The position numbers and the translations under genes were made by a program. Below the pieces are notes generated by a model. It searched no databases, was not told the DNA's origin, and saw only the letters and a list, made by a program, of their open reading frames with translations. Positions 12,460-21,718 of a DNA stretch of 31,978 nt are shown here, piece by piece (the first letter of the stretch is position 1; the number at the start of each line of letters is the position of its first letter). Source of the stretch: a virus; IMG/VR virus record IMGVR_UViG_3300035665_000168, positions 1 to 31,978 of that record. One strand, 5' to 3'.

Positions 12460-12651
12460 CTATTCGCCCCCAACGCGGATCGGCATTGTCGCGATCCAGA
12501 CAACCGTGAGGACGGCAAGCGTCGCCCCGATTGTATCGCGGGTGGACCCGTCCGGACATAATGCCCACGCGATGGCGAGGCCGAAGATCACGAAGGACCC
12601 GTTCACGAGGTCCGAGATCCAGGGGCGGAGGGCGTTGAGGATGCGCTTCAT
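12460..12651 (-). CDS. Holin-like small membrane protein B
   Basis: A 63-residue protein with two predicted membrane segments ([15 protein letters not shown] and [15 protein letters not shown]). It starts in an ATGA overlap with the PPC-like gene and ends 8 bases before the next holin-like gene. It may be a second holin, an antiholin or a helper protein. Confidence 0.6.
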   Translation of the reverse strand: MKRILNALRPWISDLVNGSFVIFGLAIAWALCPDGSTRDTIGATLAVLTVVWIATMPIRVGGE

Positions 12652-13673
12652 TGTGGTCCCTTTCGATGTCCTGGGCGGGTTCCGCCGGCATTCGCCGCGG
12701 CGACCGCCGCGCCTCCCACTTGCGAGATGATAACGGAGGCGATAACAGGGGCGGCCATCTCCTCGCGTTGAGCGGGCGAAAGATCCGCGCCCAGGTTCGC
12801 GTAGGCGGCCGCGACTTCCCCAACAGCGGCGACCGCCGCATCGACGGCCTCGCCTACGGCCGCGACTACCTCGTCGGGCGATGGGAGTTCGATGGGCGGC
12901 GCGGTAGGTTCCACGGATGGTGGTGGTTCCGTGGGCGTGGGTGGTGGTTCTGTCGGGGAGGGAGGCGGCTCCGTCGGAGATGGTGGCGGTTCCGTCGGGG
13001 ATGGCGGAGGTGGCGGCGTAGGCGATGGGGTAGCCGTGGGCGTAGGTGTAGGCGTTGGGGTAGGCGTAGGGTCCGGGGATGGGATCACGGAAGGTTCTGG
13101 GGACGGCGTGGGCGAAGGTTCTGGGGTGGGTTCTGGGGTTGGCGATGGAGTGGGTTCGGGAGTAGGCGAGGGCGTAGGTTCTGGGGTTGGCGACGGGGTA
13201 GGTTCGGGAGTAGGTTCGATCGACGGAGAGGGCGACGGTTCAACGGAAGGATCGGGAGAAGGCCCCAGGATGAGCGCGTCCGCGCTCGTCTCGATGTAGT
13301 ACGTCCCGCCTTCGTGCCACGTCGCGTCGGGATTGCCGCAACAGCGGCCCGCGCGGAGGCGATAGGTTCCCGGTGCGAGGTCGATGGTGATGGTTGAGGC
13401 TAGGGTCCACCCGTATTCGCCCGCGGAATCATCATTGGCGGCGAGGAGTTCGCCCGCCTCCGAGTAGATCCAGAGCATCGAATCGACGAGACCCGCGCAA
13501 GATCCGACGGGTTCTGGATAACAGAGGACCGTGCGAGCGGTGAACGTGGAAGGTTCAACGATCTCGATGAAGAGATCCGTGGGTGAGGTGATCGCGTTCC
13601 ACTGGGCGGCGGATACGCGCGGAACGAAGGAGGACGCGACGAAGATGGCGAGGAGTACCGCGGCGCGCCGCAT
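12648..13673 (-). CDS. Secreted PPC-like protein with long Pro/Ser/Thr/Glu repeats
   Basis: A 341-residue protein. Residues 1-22 form a signal peptide. Residues 25-135 resemble the bacterial pre-peptidase C-terminal beta sandwich: [44 protein letters not shown]. Residues 138-255 are tandem repeats such as PEPTPSPT and PPPSPTE, expected to be extended and possibly glycosylated. An Ala-rich C-terminal part ([18 protein letters not shown]) follows. It sits inside the lysis/surface group. It may be a virion or cell-surface adhesion fibre rather than an enzyme, as no catalytic motif is seen. Confidence 0.65.
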   Translation of the reverse strand: MRRAAVLLAIFVASSFVPRVSAAQWNAITSPTDLFIEIVEPSTFTARTVLCYPEPVGSCAGLVDSMLWIYSEAGELLAANDDSAGEYGWTLASTITIDLAPGTYRLRAGRCCGNPDATWHEGGTYYIETSADALILGPSPDPSVEPSPSPSIEPTPEPTPSPTPEPTPSPTPEPTPSPTPEPTPEPSPTPSPEPSVIPSPDPTPTPTPTPTPTATPSPTPPPPPSPTEPPPSPTEPPPSPTEPPPTPTEPPPSVEPTAPPIELPSPDEVVAAVGEAVDAAVAAVGEVAAAYANLGADLSPAQREEMAAPVIASVIISQVGGAAVAAANAGGTRPGHRKGPQ

Positions 13674-13674
13674 C

Positions 13675-13857
13675 CTATCTCTGGCCGTTCAACCAGGCGA
13701 GAATCCCGCCCAGTCCAGAGACCCCCAACAATGCGATGACGAACTTCGCGAGTTGATACGCGCCACGAGTTTCCGCCATCTCGACTTTGATCTCCGCTAG
13801 ATCCGACTCGATGCGGGTGAGGCGTTCCAGGATTTGGGAGACATCACGGGTCGTCAT
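13675..13857 (-). CDS. XhlA-like membrane protein
   Basis: A 60-residue protein with an N-terminal coiled-coil ([20 protein letters not shown]) and one C-terminal membrane helix ([18 protein letters not shown]). This is the layout of XhlA/hemolysin-type phage lysis accessories. It overlaps the tail fibre gene by ATGA and leads into the lysis group. Confidence 0.65.
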   Translation of the reverse strand: MTTRDVSQILERLTRIESDLAEIKVEMAETRGAYQLAKFVIALLGVSGLGGILAWLNGQR

Positions 13858-15569
13858 TCGACGGATTCTAGATGGGCGACCTTCGCCTCCAACTGTTCAA
13901 CCCGCGCGGTGAGTTCACGCACCGCGCCCACGAGGTACGGGATGAACTTTGCGGGATAGAGCATTTGATGAACGGGATCGCCGTTCTCATCGACCGCATC
14001 CTTCGCACCTTCCACGGCGTTGGGGATGACGGCCTGGACTTCGTGCGCGATGAACCCAAGAAGGTTCTCATCACCGGAACCCGTCTCCGTGTAGAGGACG
14101 GGACGGAGGTCGTTGATCTTCTCGACGAAGTTGATCTCATCCGACGCGTCGCGAACATCGGACTTCAATCGCCAATCGGAACCCGCGCCGAATGATGGCG
14201 CGGTGGTTGCGTTATTCGCGACGAGGATGTGGCCAGTTCCCGTGAGGGCGGTTCCGCCCACGGTGATCTTGCGGAAGAATCGCACCATTTGAAGATTGCC
14301 GTTGAAGTATCCCGACGACAAGAACAGAGACGCATCCGTGGCGGCGGAGTTCGGAGAGCGATCAACCCAGGCGAATCCGGCGGCCGCATCAAGCATCGCT
14401 CCCGGAGCGTCCACCTGGTTCACGGACGCGGACGTTCGACTCCCGACGACGAAGGCGTCGTCCGTTCGGAGGTTATCGGCCGCGTGTCGATAAAGGTTCG
14501 TATCGGGAACGGCGGCCGTTCCAAATAGAATCGTTCCCGCCCCGACAACGAAGGTGTCGTCCGTCTTCAAGGTATTCGCCGCGGGGCGGTAAAGGTTCGT
14601 ATCGAACGAACTTCCCGACGTCCCGAAGAGAACGGTTCCGCCGACCGTATCGCCGCCGATGCGAACACCGCCGGAGGTGATGTAGTAGTCCGCCGTGAGC
14701 GTTCCGTTGTTGAGGTTGATCGTGTTGGCCGTCGAGGTTCCGCCGCGCATCACGAGCGGAGTTCCGGCGGAGATGATTTGCCCCGCTCGGATTTGCGTGT
14801 AGATGCTCGGCGTGTTTACTTCTTGGACGCGGAGGAGTGGCGGCGTGCGATACAGCGAGACATCAATGATGTCGATCCAACGCTCCGTGGCGTTCGTGCC
14901 AGTTGTTGCGGCCGTGAACTCGTATCGCAAGAATGCGGCATTGGATGGCGGGAGGAAGTCTCCTAGTTCATACGTTTTCACACCCGCGCCAAGTTCCGAA
15001 AGGTAGTCCGCGAACTGGGAAGTCGGCGAGATCGCGAATGCGGTTCCCGCGATGGTGGTTCCATCGGCGGCGTAAAAGACCCCCGCGAGTGATAGGGTGC
15101 GATTCGTTGCGTTCGTTGCGGTCGCGTCAATGCCGACGGTGAGCGTGGACGAGAACCCAACATCACGCGACGCGTTCGCGCCTAGGGCGACCATTCGCGA
15201 CAGGATCGTTGTTCCACCGGTCGTCGCGCCCGCGGTGGCAAGGACGCGGAGTTTGAACCCCGACGGCGTTGTTGAATCTTCGACGGATTGAAATCCAATC
15301 GTTCCAGTTGATGGCGTGGCCACCGCCGAAGATCCCCAATAGGGGAGCGGGTTGTCTACGGTGGCGAAGTCCGCCGTTCCGATCGCGGCCGTGGGTTGGG
15401 AGAAATCGCCGTTCGTGATTCCAAAAAACACTTCGCGGAGGATTGAAGAACCCAACGGGTAGGACGATTCCCCATTGGAATCCGTCGAGATGATTGGGAA
15501 TCCGTCGTCGTTCTGGATCGTTCCCGTGGTGTCTTGAAGAACGATGCGCTCCGTTCCATAGTTCGCCAT
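13854..15569 (-). CDS. Tail fibre/spike with S74-type intramolecular chaperone
   Basis: A 571-residue protein. The C-terminal 110 residues form a peptidase S74 chaperone: GSDWRLKSDV (catalytic Ser about 464, Lys about 469), FVEKINDLRPVLY, LGFIAHEVQAVIPNAV and a final coiled coil. This domain trimerises the fibre and then cuts itself off. Ahead of it are two repeats ending LKTDDTFVVG and LRTDDAFVVG, and a beta-rich N-terminal region. It probably recognises the host surface. It is the last tail gene and is coupled to the XhlA-like gene. Confidence 0.85.
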   Translation of the reverse strand: MANYGTERIVLQDTTGTIQNDDGFPIISTDSNGESSYPLGSSILREVFFGITNGDFSQPTAAIGTADFATVDNPLPYWGSSAVATPSTGTIGFQSVEDSTTPSGFKLRVLATAGATTGGTTILSRMVALGANASRDVGFSSTLTVGIDATATNATNRTLSLAGVFYAADGTTIAGTAFAISPTSQFADYLSELGAGVKTYELGDFLPPSNAAFLRYEFTAATTGTNATERWIDIIDVSLYRTPPLLRVQEVNTPSIYTQIRAGQIISAGTPLVMRGGTSTANTINLNNGTLTADYYITSGGVRIGGDTVGGTVLFGTSGSSFDTNLYRPAANTLKTDDTFVVGAGTILFGTAAVPDTNLYRHAADNLRTDDAFVVGSRTSASVNQVDAPGAMLDAAAGFAWVDRSPNSAATDASLFLSSGYFNGNLQMVRFFRKITVGGTALTGTGHILVANNATTAPSFGAGSDWRLKSDVRDASDEINFVEKINDLRPVLYTETGSGDENLLGFIAHEVQAVIPNAVEGAKDAVDENGDPVHQMLYPAKFIPYLVGAVRELTARVEQLEAKVAHLESVE

Positions 15570-15572
15570 TTC

Positions 15573-17012
15573 TTACCCCTCCCCAAGGATGATTTCGCGG
15601 AGTCCTTTCTTCCGGAACTCCAACTCCAAATCGAGGTCGACGATCGAAGAACCCGTGCGGAATGAATAGGTGAGGGACTCGATGCGATAGAGGCCCGACA
15701 AGTTCAACGCGGGCGCGGTAAGTTTGATGTATTGCCCCGCGGTGATTGTCTTCGTGAGCGTATACGGCGAACCGCCGGTGTATCCCTGGACGAACCCATA
15801 GGAGAGATCGGGCGCGCTCGTAGCCGTTCCGATCGCCCCAGAGATTGAGACAGAGATGGTGCGCTTTGGGACGGCGTTGAGGGCGAAGGTCGCACCCGTG
15901 AAGCGGTCGATAAAATCGGCACGATTCGAGTTATTGAGGCCGCGGAACTGGGACATCTCGAACATCTTCTCCGAACGGGGACCGGTAGGACGCGCGAACG
16001 CGGTCCCTGGACCCGCGGGCATTGCGGAACCAGCCGTGCGAACGTACGGGTCCACGGTGTTCCCCGTGGTGTACGCCCCGGTTGCCGCTGTTCCACGGCC
16101 ACGGTCGAGCGTTGAATCGTAAGAGGCCGCACGCGTGAAGATTCGATCAACTTGCGAATCGTGGTCGAGGTTCACCTTGATTGAGTTCGCGAAGACTTTC
16201 GTGGTTGCGGAAGACGATCCAACCACTTGCGTCCCGGAGGTGATGATTTCCACGGGAGCGGTTGGATTGGCGGGAGCCGTTCCCGTGATCCCGTAGTTGA
16301 GAACGGCGTTGGCATCCACCCAGTAGCGGCGAATCTTGCCGTCGAATCCTTCGGCTAGTCCGCGCACGGTGTCGATCGCGGAGGCGAGAGTCTGCGGTTC
16401 GAATGTTTGGCGACCGTAGGACGGCGACCCCGCGCTCAACGAGGTCGCCGATCCCGCGTAGATTGGAGAGGCGGAAGCGTTGAAGATAAGGCGCGTGGCC
16501 GCGTCCTGGGTGTATGAGCCGCCGGCCGCACCGTTCACGATTCCGAGGATCTCCGTGATGATTCCTTGATCGGTGGTGTTCGTTGTCTTATACGGTCCCA
16601 CGTTCTGTTGAGTCGATCCAATCTTTCCGCGACGGAGGACGATCTTCTCCAACCAGGCGGTGGGATCGCTCGCACTTACTCGCGCGCGTGTTCCCTGTCC
16701 GGACGGGAGAAGTTCCGCCTCGATTGAGGTGATGAACCCCATCGCGATCGGAGTCCCTCCGGAGTATCTGGTGTCGAAGAATCGCACGCGGGAGTTGTCG
16801 GGGAAGATTGAGGTGGCGAACCAGGGCGTTCCGTTCGTGTTGGATTGGATCACCTCGAAGGAGATCGACGCGCCGCCACCGTTCGCGGCCTGGGAGATCG
16901 AGACGGATTCGGGGAGAACGAACGGAGTGGTCCCCGCGGAGTACGCGGGGAGCGTGAAGAGATCCGCCCCGGCATTGAGTGAATCGACGCGAAGTTCCCA
17001 CGGGGACGGCAT
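15573..17012 (-). CDS. Distal tail/baseplate protein
   Basis: A 479-residue protein directly after the tape measure gene, the usual place for distal-tail or Tal-like proteins. It is beta-rich and Ser/Thr/Gly-rich, with SISFEVIQSNTNGTPWF early, FDTRYSGGTPIAMGFITSI near residue 80, and a C-terminal strand pattern (YRIESLTYSFRTGSS). Such proteins form the tail tip and hold the fibre. No peptidase motif is apparent. Assignment rests mainly on order and composition. Confidence 0.65.
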   Translation of the reverse strand: MPSPWELRVDSLNAGADLFTLPAYSAGTTPFVLPESVSISQAANGGGASISFEVIQSNTNGTPWFATSIFPDNSRVRFFDTRYSGGTPIAMGFITSIEAELLPSGQGTRARVSASDPTAWLEKIVLRRGKIGSTQQNVGPYKTTNTTDQGIITEILGIVNGAAGGSYTQDAATRLIFNASASPIYAGSATSLSAGSPSYGRQTFEPQTLASAIDTVRGLAEGFDGKIRRYWVDANAVLNYGITGTAPANPTAPVEIITSGTQVVGSSSATTKVFANSIKVNLDHDSQVDRIFTRAASYDSTLDRGRGTAATGAYTTGNTVDPYVRTAGSAMPAGPGTAFARPTGPRSEKMFEMSQFRGLNNSNRADFIDRFTGATFALNAVPKRTISVSISGAIGTATSAPDLSYGFVQGYTGGSPYTLTKTITAGQYIKLTAPALNLSGLYRIESLTYSFRTGSSIVDLDLELEFRKKGLREIILGEG

Positions 17013-17015
17013 CGG

Positions 17016-18530
17016 CTACCGTCCGCCCTTTGGATTCACCGAATACTCGCGGGCGAGGATTGGAACCACCGCACCGGCTACCGCCGAACCGCCCACGTAC
17101 ACGTTGTAGGTTGGGGACGGGTTGGGATTCTGGGCGATGGCGGCCGCGATCATCTTGGGATCCATACCGGACACGGCCAGTTCTTTCACGCCCAACGCCT
17201 TCAACCCCAACGCGACCGCGAACGGGGCGGCGATTGCCGCAAGAACTGTTCCAAGTCCGAACCCGCCCACGGCGGTCGCCGCGGTCGTTGCCGCCGCGCC
17301 CGCGACTGGGAGCGCGCCGACCGGCGGGATGATCGGCGGGATTGAAGGTCCACCACCGCCTGGGATCGGAGTCGGGATCGTGGAGGCGACGATCATCCTC
17401 GCCTTGAACGCGGCGATGAGTGCGAGGGCGGCCTGGGACGCGAGACCTTCCGCAAGTCCCGCGAGGACGGCGGAGGATACCGCTCCGAGAAGGAGAGACT
17501 CGAATGGTCCGAGGCCTACATCGGAGAACCCCTTCGTGAGCGCGCCCGCGAGCGCGCCCTTCAATCCGCCGATCTTGAACCCGATCGCGGCGATGCCGGT
17601 GGTGATCAACCCATCGGGCCCCAACGCCTTCACCGCGCCATCGGAGAACTTGGTGGCCTCCAAGAAGAACGCCTTCACCTTGTCGATCAACGGCGGAAGT
17701 TCACGCTTCGCGGTGGCGACCCACTTTGGGATTTGTCGGACGAGTTTGTCCGCGATCGTATTGGCGAACTTCTCCAAGTCCGGGAGTTTCTTGTCGAGGT
17801 CGCCCAAGAGTGAATCAACGACGGGTTGGAGGGCCTTGAATACTTTCATCACGGCGGGAAGGAGCGCGCCGCCGATCGACTCCTTCGCCTCGTCGATCTT
17901 GATTCGGAAGATCTCGAACTGGGCGGATACGGTGTCCGCGTTCTTCGCCGCTACTCCGGCGAACTTGGAGTTGATCGCGGTGAGGACGGTGAGACCCTTC
18001 GCGCCTTTCTTTGTCTCGATTCCCAGGGACTTCAATCCCTTCGTGTTTCCCTGGTACGCCTTCCCGACGAGTGAGGTCGCCTCCTCCAACGAGATCCCCT
18101 TCGCGCGTGCTACATCCTGGGCGGTGGTGAGGATCTTCTGGGCATCCGCGAAACTCTTGGTGAACTGGGTGGCGGTTGCGATACCGGCGCGGATCTCGTC
18201 ATCCGTGAAGGCTAGGGCCTGGCCCGCGGTGATGAGTTGCTCAACAGCGGCGAGGTTCGCCTCTGTCGCCATCTTTCGCGCTTGAAGGACGGAGACGAGT
18301 TTCGTCTGGGCGGCGATGTCTTCAATGGCCGCCTGGACGAATCCTTTCGCGGCGTAAGCGGCCGCGCCGAATGCCGCGCCAATCGCGGCGATCCCAATGG
18401 CGATGCCTTTCCCGATTGTCTTCGCGACGCTTCCGAGGCCTTTGAGATTCCGCCCGATCGCGTTGATCGACTTCGAGGCGGCATCCTTCGCCAAGAATGC
18501 GAACGTGATTTGCGCCGATGATCCCGCCAC
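17016..18530 (-). CDS. Tape measure protein (short)
   Basis: A 504-residue protein, largely helical with hydrophobic segments (IGKGIAIGIAAIGAAFGAAA near 40; AAATTAATAVGGFGLGTVLA near 415). It has coiled-coil-like charged helices between, typical of tape measure proteins that fix tail length and fill the tube. Using the usual 0.15 nm per residue, a tail of roughly 75 nm is expected. Start is GTG at 18530. It follows the chaperone pair and gp10-like protein and precedes the distal tail gene. Confidence 0.85.
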   Translation of the reverse strand: MAGSSAQITFAFLAKDAASKSINAIGRNLKGLGSVAKTIGKGIAIGIAAIGAAFGAAAYAAKGFVQAAIEDIAAQTKLVSVLQARKMATEANLAAVEQLITAGQALAFTDDEIRAGIATATQFTKSFADAQKILTTAQDVARAKGISLEEATSLVGKAYQGNTKGLKSLGIETKKGAKGLTVLTAINSKFAGVAAKNADTVSAQFEIFRIKIDEAKESIGGALLPAVMKVFKALQPVVDSLLGDLDKKLPDLEKFANTIADKLVRQIPKWVATAKRELPPLIDKVKAFFLEATKFSDGAVKALGPDGLITTGIAAIGFKIGGLKGALAGALTKGFSDVGLGPFESLLLGAVSSAVLAGLAEGLASQAALALIAAFKARMIVASTIPTPIPGGGGPSIPPIIPPVGALPVAGAAATTAATAVGGFGLGTVLAAIAAPFAVALGLKALGVKELAVSGMDPKMIAAAIAQNPNPSPTYNVYVGGSAVAGAVVPILAREYSVNPKGGR

Positions 18531-18538
18531 TTATTCCC

Positions 18539-19099
18539 TCACTTGATCTTTGGGACTTTGATTCCGCCCTTCGCGGGGATGCCCGCCTGGATGATAGAGG
18601 AGAGGGCCTCGTTCCAGATACGCACCGCCGTGTTGAGGTTGCGCTCGACCGTATCGAAGACGAACCCACGCCCAGGGATCGGGTTCACGCGTTGGAACTT
18701 CTTCCCGATTGTGAGGACTCCGCCACTCGTGAAGAACATCGCCTTAGCCTTTCGGGGCGTGATGGTGTACGGGACGCGAGAAACACCCGCCGTGATAATC
18801 CACCGATAGTACGCGCCGCGGGTATCTCCGCGATTCTTGCCTGGCTTGATTCCCACGTACGCGCCCGGTCCGTTCTTCATTACCTTTTGAGCGTAGACAG
18901 CGCGACGGAGGCGACCCGTGCGAACGGGTGCGGCCTTGCGGACGGGTCCGACCATTGCGCGCGCCGTGGCCAGGGATGCCGCGTTGAGGGCCTTGTTGAT
19001 CCTCTTCGCGTCGAACCCTGTCTGGATCGACAGCGCGAGCGCGTCCAACTGTTGAATAGTCTTCGGGTCGATCGTGAAGTCCGACCGTTGGCTTGCCAC
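18539..19099 (-). CDS. HK97 gp10-like protein
   Basis: A 186-residue basic protein with AAPVRTGRLRRAVYAQKV (residues 55-72), the 'Pv-TG-L+rs' signature of HK97 gp10-family neck/tail-completion proteins, then YYRWIITAGV and a C-terminal helix (GFVFDTVERNLNTAVRIW). It starts at a GTG at 19099 directly after the chaperone stop. The position between chaperone and tape measure is unusual, since gp10-type genes normally precede the tail tube gene. It may act as stopper, as no other stopper was identified. Confidence 0.65.
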   Translation of the reverse strand: MASQRSDFTIDPKTIQQLDALALSIQTGFDAKRINKALNAASLATARAMVGPVRKAAPVRTGRLRRAVYAQKVMKNGPGAYVGIKPGKNRGDTRGAYYRWIITAGVSRVPYTITPRKAKAMFFTSGGVLTIGKKFQRVNPIPGRGFVFDTVERNLNTAVRIWNEALSSIIQAGIPAKGGIKVPKIK

Positions 19100-19560
19100 T
19101 TACTTTCTCCGTTCCTTCGGTTGAAGATCCGACATCAACATCCAGGCACGCATCACCGCGCCCGCGTCCGCCGATTCTACCTCCCAGGGTGGGATGCCGA
19201 ACTCCTTCCCGATGAGGTGATAGATGAGAAGAGGATGAGGCGAGACCGAACGGCCCAACGCGAGCCTCTGAGCGTCGAGCCTTACCGCGGGGGGAGTGCG
19301 GCGACCGCTTCTCCCCACTTGCCGATGAGGATTCCCAACGCTTCCATTGGCGCGTCCAGAATGTCCTCAACCTTGTTCCCGTCGCCATCCTCGAACTCGT
19401 GCGACACAACGAGTTTCCCCAGGGCGATCATTTGGCGTTCAACGTTCCCGGAAGAAAGTTCGATGAAGACGCGGGCGGAGATTCCGTCCGCCTTCATCGT
19501 CGCCTTCCATCCGTTCCATTCGCCGTCGAGAACTACCTCAACGGTGCGCGCGGTACTCAT
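19100..19560 (-). CDS. Tail assembly chaperone, -1 frameshift form (gpGT-like)
   Basis: Predicted about 153-residue fusion made when ribosomes slip -1 at C CCC CCG (19294-19288). The downstream frame (to 19100) adds a 62-residue T domain with LLIYHLIGKEFGIPPWEV and AVMRAWMLMSDLQ, typical of gpT-like domains that recruit tail tube protein. The extension has no own good start. This layout is conserved among long-tailed phages; here it is inferred from sequence. Confidence 0.8.
19282..19560 (-). CDS. Tail assembly chaperone, short form (gpG-like)
   Basis: A 92-residue protein directly after the tail tube gene and before the tape measure region, the position of lambda gpG-like chaperones. It contains a beta segment (VEVVLDGEWNGWKATM) and a helical C-terminus ending KWGEAVAALPPR. 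It ends at TAA 19284-19282, two codons after the slippery site. It coats the tape measure during tail assembly. Preceded by GGAGG. Confidence 0.8.
   Translation of the reverse strand: MSTARTVEVVLDGEWNGWKATMKADGISARVFIELSSGNVERQMIALGKLVVSHEFEDGDGNKVEDILDAPMEALGILIGKWGEAVAALPPR
19288..19294 (-). promoter_or_regulatory. Programmed -1 ribosomal frameshift site
   Basis: Minus-strand heptamer C CCC CCG in the gpG frame: both CCC and CCG can re-pair to CCC in the -1 frame. It lies just before the gpG stop and within the overlap with the T frame. Confidence 0.75.
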
Positions 19561-19589
19561 AGCGGCCTCCTTCGATTACGTCCGCCCGA

Positions 19590-20609
19590 TTACGGGAGGG
19601 CGGCGATCCCGTTCACGATGACGACCTGGATTACCTTCGCCGATGTTGGATCGTAGGCGAGGGTTCCGGTGATCGCCATCGTCGTCAATCCGTCCTCGTT
19701 CCCGGAGATAGGTTGAACATCCGAGACGATGATCGAGGCGTAGATGGTGGCGGAGTACGTCCCGTCTGTCCACGAGAGTCGCACGAACTTCTGGGAACCC
19801 AGAACCCACGCATCGTTCGCGGCCTTGTTCGACTGGACGGTGAGCGTGAGTTCCCCGCCGAACGCATCCGACTCCGCGTGTGTTGAGAACACCGTGGTCC
19901 CCGCGAGGTACGCCTGGCGCGTGATTCCGGTGTTGATTGTGAGACCGAAATCGAGCGCGTAGTTGTACGAGGTGAAGGTTCCGGTTGCGAGTGCGGTCCC
20001 CGTGGCGACTTGCCAGAGACGGCCCGACAAGAACTTCGAGGTGGGGACAACCGTGGCGGCCGCGGCGACCGCTGTGGATTGCGCGACATCCTGGGCGAAG
20101 AGATTCGCGGAGAGTGCGGTGAGACCCGAACGGTCCGCCGTGATTGAAACTTCGGTCGGTAGGCAATAGTTCAAGAGATAGGCGTTCCCACCGGCGGCGG
20201 TTCCACCCAACGCATCGAATGAAATGAACGAGTAGGAGGTCGGATTATTCGACGCGGTTCCCGTGGCCCAATCGTAGGTCCACGTGTACGGCGCGGCGGT
20301 TCCCGCGATGCTTGCGGCGGTCGTCATTCCCAACCATACGGAGAGTTCGTCGATCGAGACCGCGGGAACGGACACGGCGAGTTCTGGCTCCTTCGAGATG
20401 AGGGTGGCCGTGGTCGCGATGATTGGAGTCCGAAGGGCGACCGATCGGTCCTCGCCTAGATCCCAAGTCTGTCCGAGCGTGATGAGGCCCGTAGGCTCAA
20501 CGAGAAACTTTCGACCACCGGCGGCGAAGGATGGCGAAGTTCCCGCCGTGCCTTCGGACTTTCCGACGAGTCCAGAGAAGAGAATGTTCCCGCTGTTCGC
20601 GACCGGCAT
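19590..20609 (-). CDS. Major tail (tube) protein
   Basis: A 339-residue beta-rich protein located between the tail terminator and the chaperone, the standard place for the tube protein. It has an N-terminal segment NSGNILFSGLVGKSEGTAG, a central Ala/Thr/Ser-rich body and a C-terminal VSDVQPISGNEDGLTTM typical of tube-protein ends. Its length is above the 200-250 residues common in siphophages, so an added Ig-like or variable domain is possible. GGAGAA precedes the ATG. Confidence 0.75.
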   Translation of the reverse strand: MPVANSGNILFSGLVGKSEGTAGTSPSFAAGGRKFLVEPTGLITLGQTWDLGEDRSVALRTPIIATTATLISKEPELAVSVPAVSIDELSVWLGMTTAASIAGTAAPYTWTYDWATGTASNNPTSYSFISFDALGGTAAGGNAYLLNYCLPTEVSITADRSGLTALSANLFAQDVAQSTAVAAAATVVPTSKFLSGRLWQVATGTALATGTFTSYNYALDFGLTINTGITRQAYLAGTTVFSTHAESDAFGGELTLTVQSNKAANDAWVLGSQKFVRLSWTDGTYSATIYASIIVSDVQPISGNEDGLTTMAITGTLAYDPTSAKVIQVVIVNGIAALP

Positions 20610-20621
20610 CGTTCGTTCTCC

Positions 20622-21056
20622 TTATGCTGTCGGGGCGATTGCCTCGACCCCAGTGATCTCAATGTTAGCCGTGATGGTGATGAATGGAGCGTCTCCATAG
20701 TCCGAGGTGTCCGTGGTAGTGGAGACGACGGAGGCCTGTCCGACCCCATCGGTCCCGTTCAAGAGTACCGCATCGAGGAGCGCGTCCCGCATCCACGCAC
20801 GGAGGGTTGCGGTGCGGGCGTATTGGCGCGCGTATTCCACAAGCGGGAGGTATAGGATCGCCTGGACTTGGATCGTGGTGTTGCGACTGGCCGCCCCGTA
20901 GGAGACGGAATCCGATCCCTCGAATAGAACAATGGCGGGCGAGGCGGGGATGGACTCCACCGGATACGCGGAGACGAATCGAATCGTCTCGCCCGTGGGT
21001 GGTGTCTTGGCGACGAAGTGCGCGGCGATTGCGTTGAGGACGGTCGCGTCGTTCAC
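20622..21056 (-). CDS. Tail terminator protein
   Basis: A 144-residue protein in the tail-terminator position between adaptor and tube genes. Helical N-terminus (ATVLNAIAAHFVA), then beta strands (AIVLFEGSDSVSYG, TIQVQAILYLPL) and a C-terminal strand (FITITANIEITG) fit the terminator/neck fold that caps the tube at the head side. GTG start at 21056 overlaps the adaptor stop by GTGA. Confidence 0.7.
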   Translation of the reverse strand: MNDATVLNAIAAHFVAKTPPTGETIRFVSAYPVESIPASPAIVLFEGSDSVSYGAASRNTTIQVQAILYLPLVEYARQYARTATLRAWMRDALLDAVLLNGTDGVGQASVVSTTTDTSDYGDAPFITITANIEITGVEAIAPTA

Positions 21057-21661
21057 ATCGCCTCGCGTGTGGCGCGGTACGGTCGAAGCATCAACTCAAC
21101 ATCGGGATCGAGACGGGAGAGGAGTCGAATGATTCCGCCATCGGGTGAACCCGCCACGCCAAAGGGCGTTGCGCGACGAGCGTGGACGCGTACAGTTTGA
21201 AGGAGCGCGGCCTGGGCGACCGCGGCGGGGATTGCCGCCCATCCACGCGTTCCGATCACCTTCACGCCTTCCGTGATTCCAACGGGGAGGGTATGAGATC
21301 CAAAGGTGGTGATGATGATCCCGGTGGTGGGCCATCCAACGAAGTCCTTGTTGGTGTCGGGTCGATAGTCCAGGGTTGGAGAGAGGACGACGGACGGGGT
21401 TCCGCTGTTGTCGTCGTCGATGGTGATCGAGGTGATCGCGCTCCAATCGCCAGGAAGTTTGGCGTAGAGATAATCGGACGCGGTAAATAGAACCGTCCCC
21501 GCTGTTGAATAGAAGAACCGCCCGCAATAATCGTCAATGGTGCGCGAGACCGCACCGATCGCCGCCTCGATTTCGGCGGTGTCTGGGGTGAGCGTAGCCG
21601 TCCCCAGTCCGAGTGCGTTCTGGACATCGGCGGCGGTGGTGTATCCGTTCACTACGGCCAC
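21053..21661 (-). CDS. Head-tail adaptor (gp6-like)
   Basis: A 202-residue protein. GYTTAADVQNALGLG at the start, IEAAIGAVSRTIDDYCGRFF and the C-terminal VAQAALLQTVRVHARRATP match adaptor proteins that bind the portal ring. Beta-hairpin region (DWSAITSITIDDDN, LSPTLDYRPD) is also typical. GTG start at 21661 with AAGGAGA. It follows the glycosyltransferase rather than the capsid gene directly. Confidence 0.8.
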   Translation of the reverse strand: MAVVNGYTTAADVQNALGLGTATLTPDTAEIEAAIGAVSRTIDDYCGRFFYSTAGTVLFTASDYLYAKLPGDWSAITSITIDDDNSGTPSVVLSPTLDYRPDTNKDFVGWPTTGIIITTFGSHTLPVGITEGVKVIGTRGWAAIPAAVAQAALLQTVRVHARRATPFGVAGSPDGGIIRLLSRLDPDVELMLRPYRATREAM

Positions 21662-21718
21662 AAGGTTCTCCTTCTCATTGGGCGCGATTGCGCCCGCCTA
21701 TCCTACCGCGTCCCCCTG

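Noticed and set aside
12787-13260. CRISPR array
   Set aside because: The repeats are short, in-frame and code for Pro/Ser/Thr/Glu units; there are no regular spacers.
12651-13397. Arg/Gly/Trp-rich plus-strand open frame
   Set aside because: It is the antisense of the Pro/Ser/Thr/Glu repeat region and has no independent support.
17122-18285. Plus-strand open frame opposite the tape measure gene
   Set aside because: Composition (Ala/Pro/Ser) reflects the antisense of the tape measure gene, and no ribosome site precedes it.
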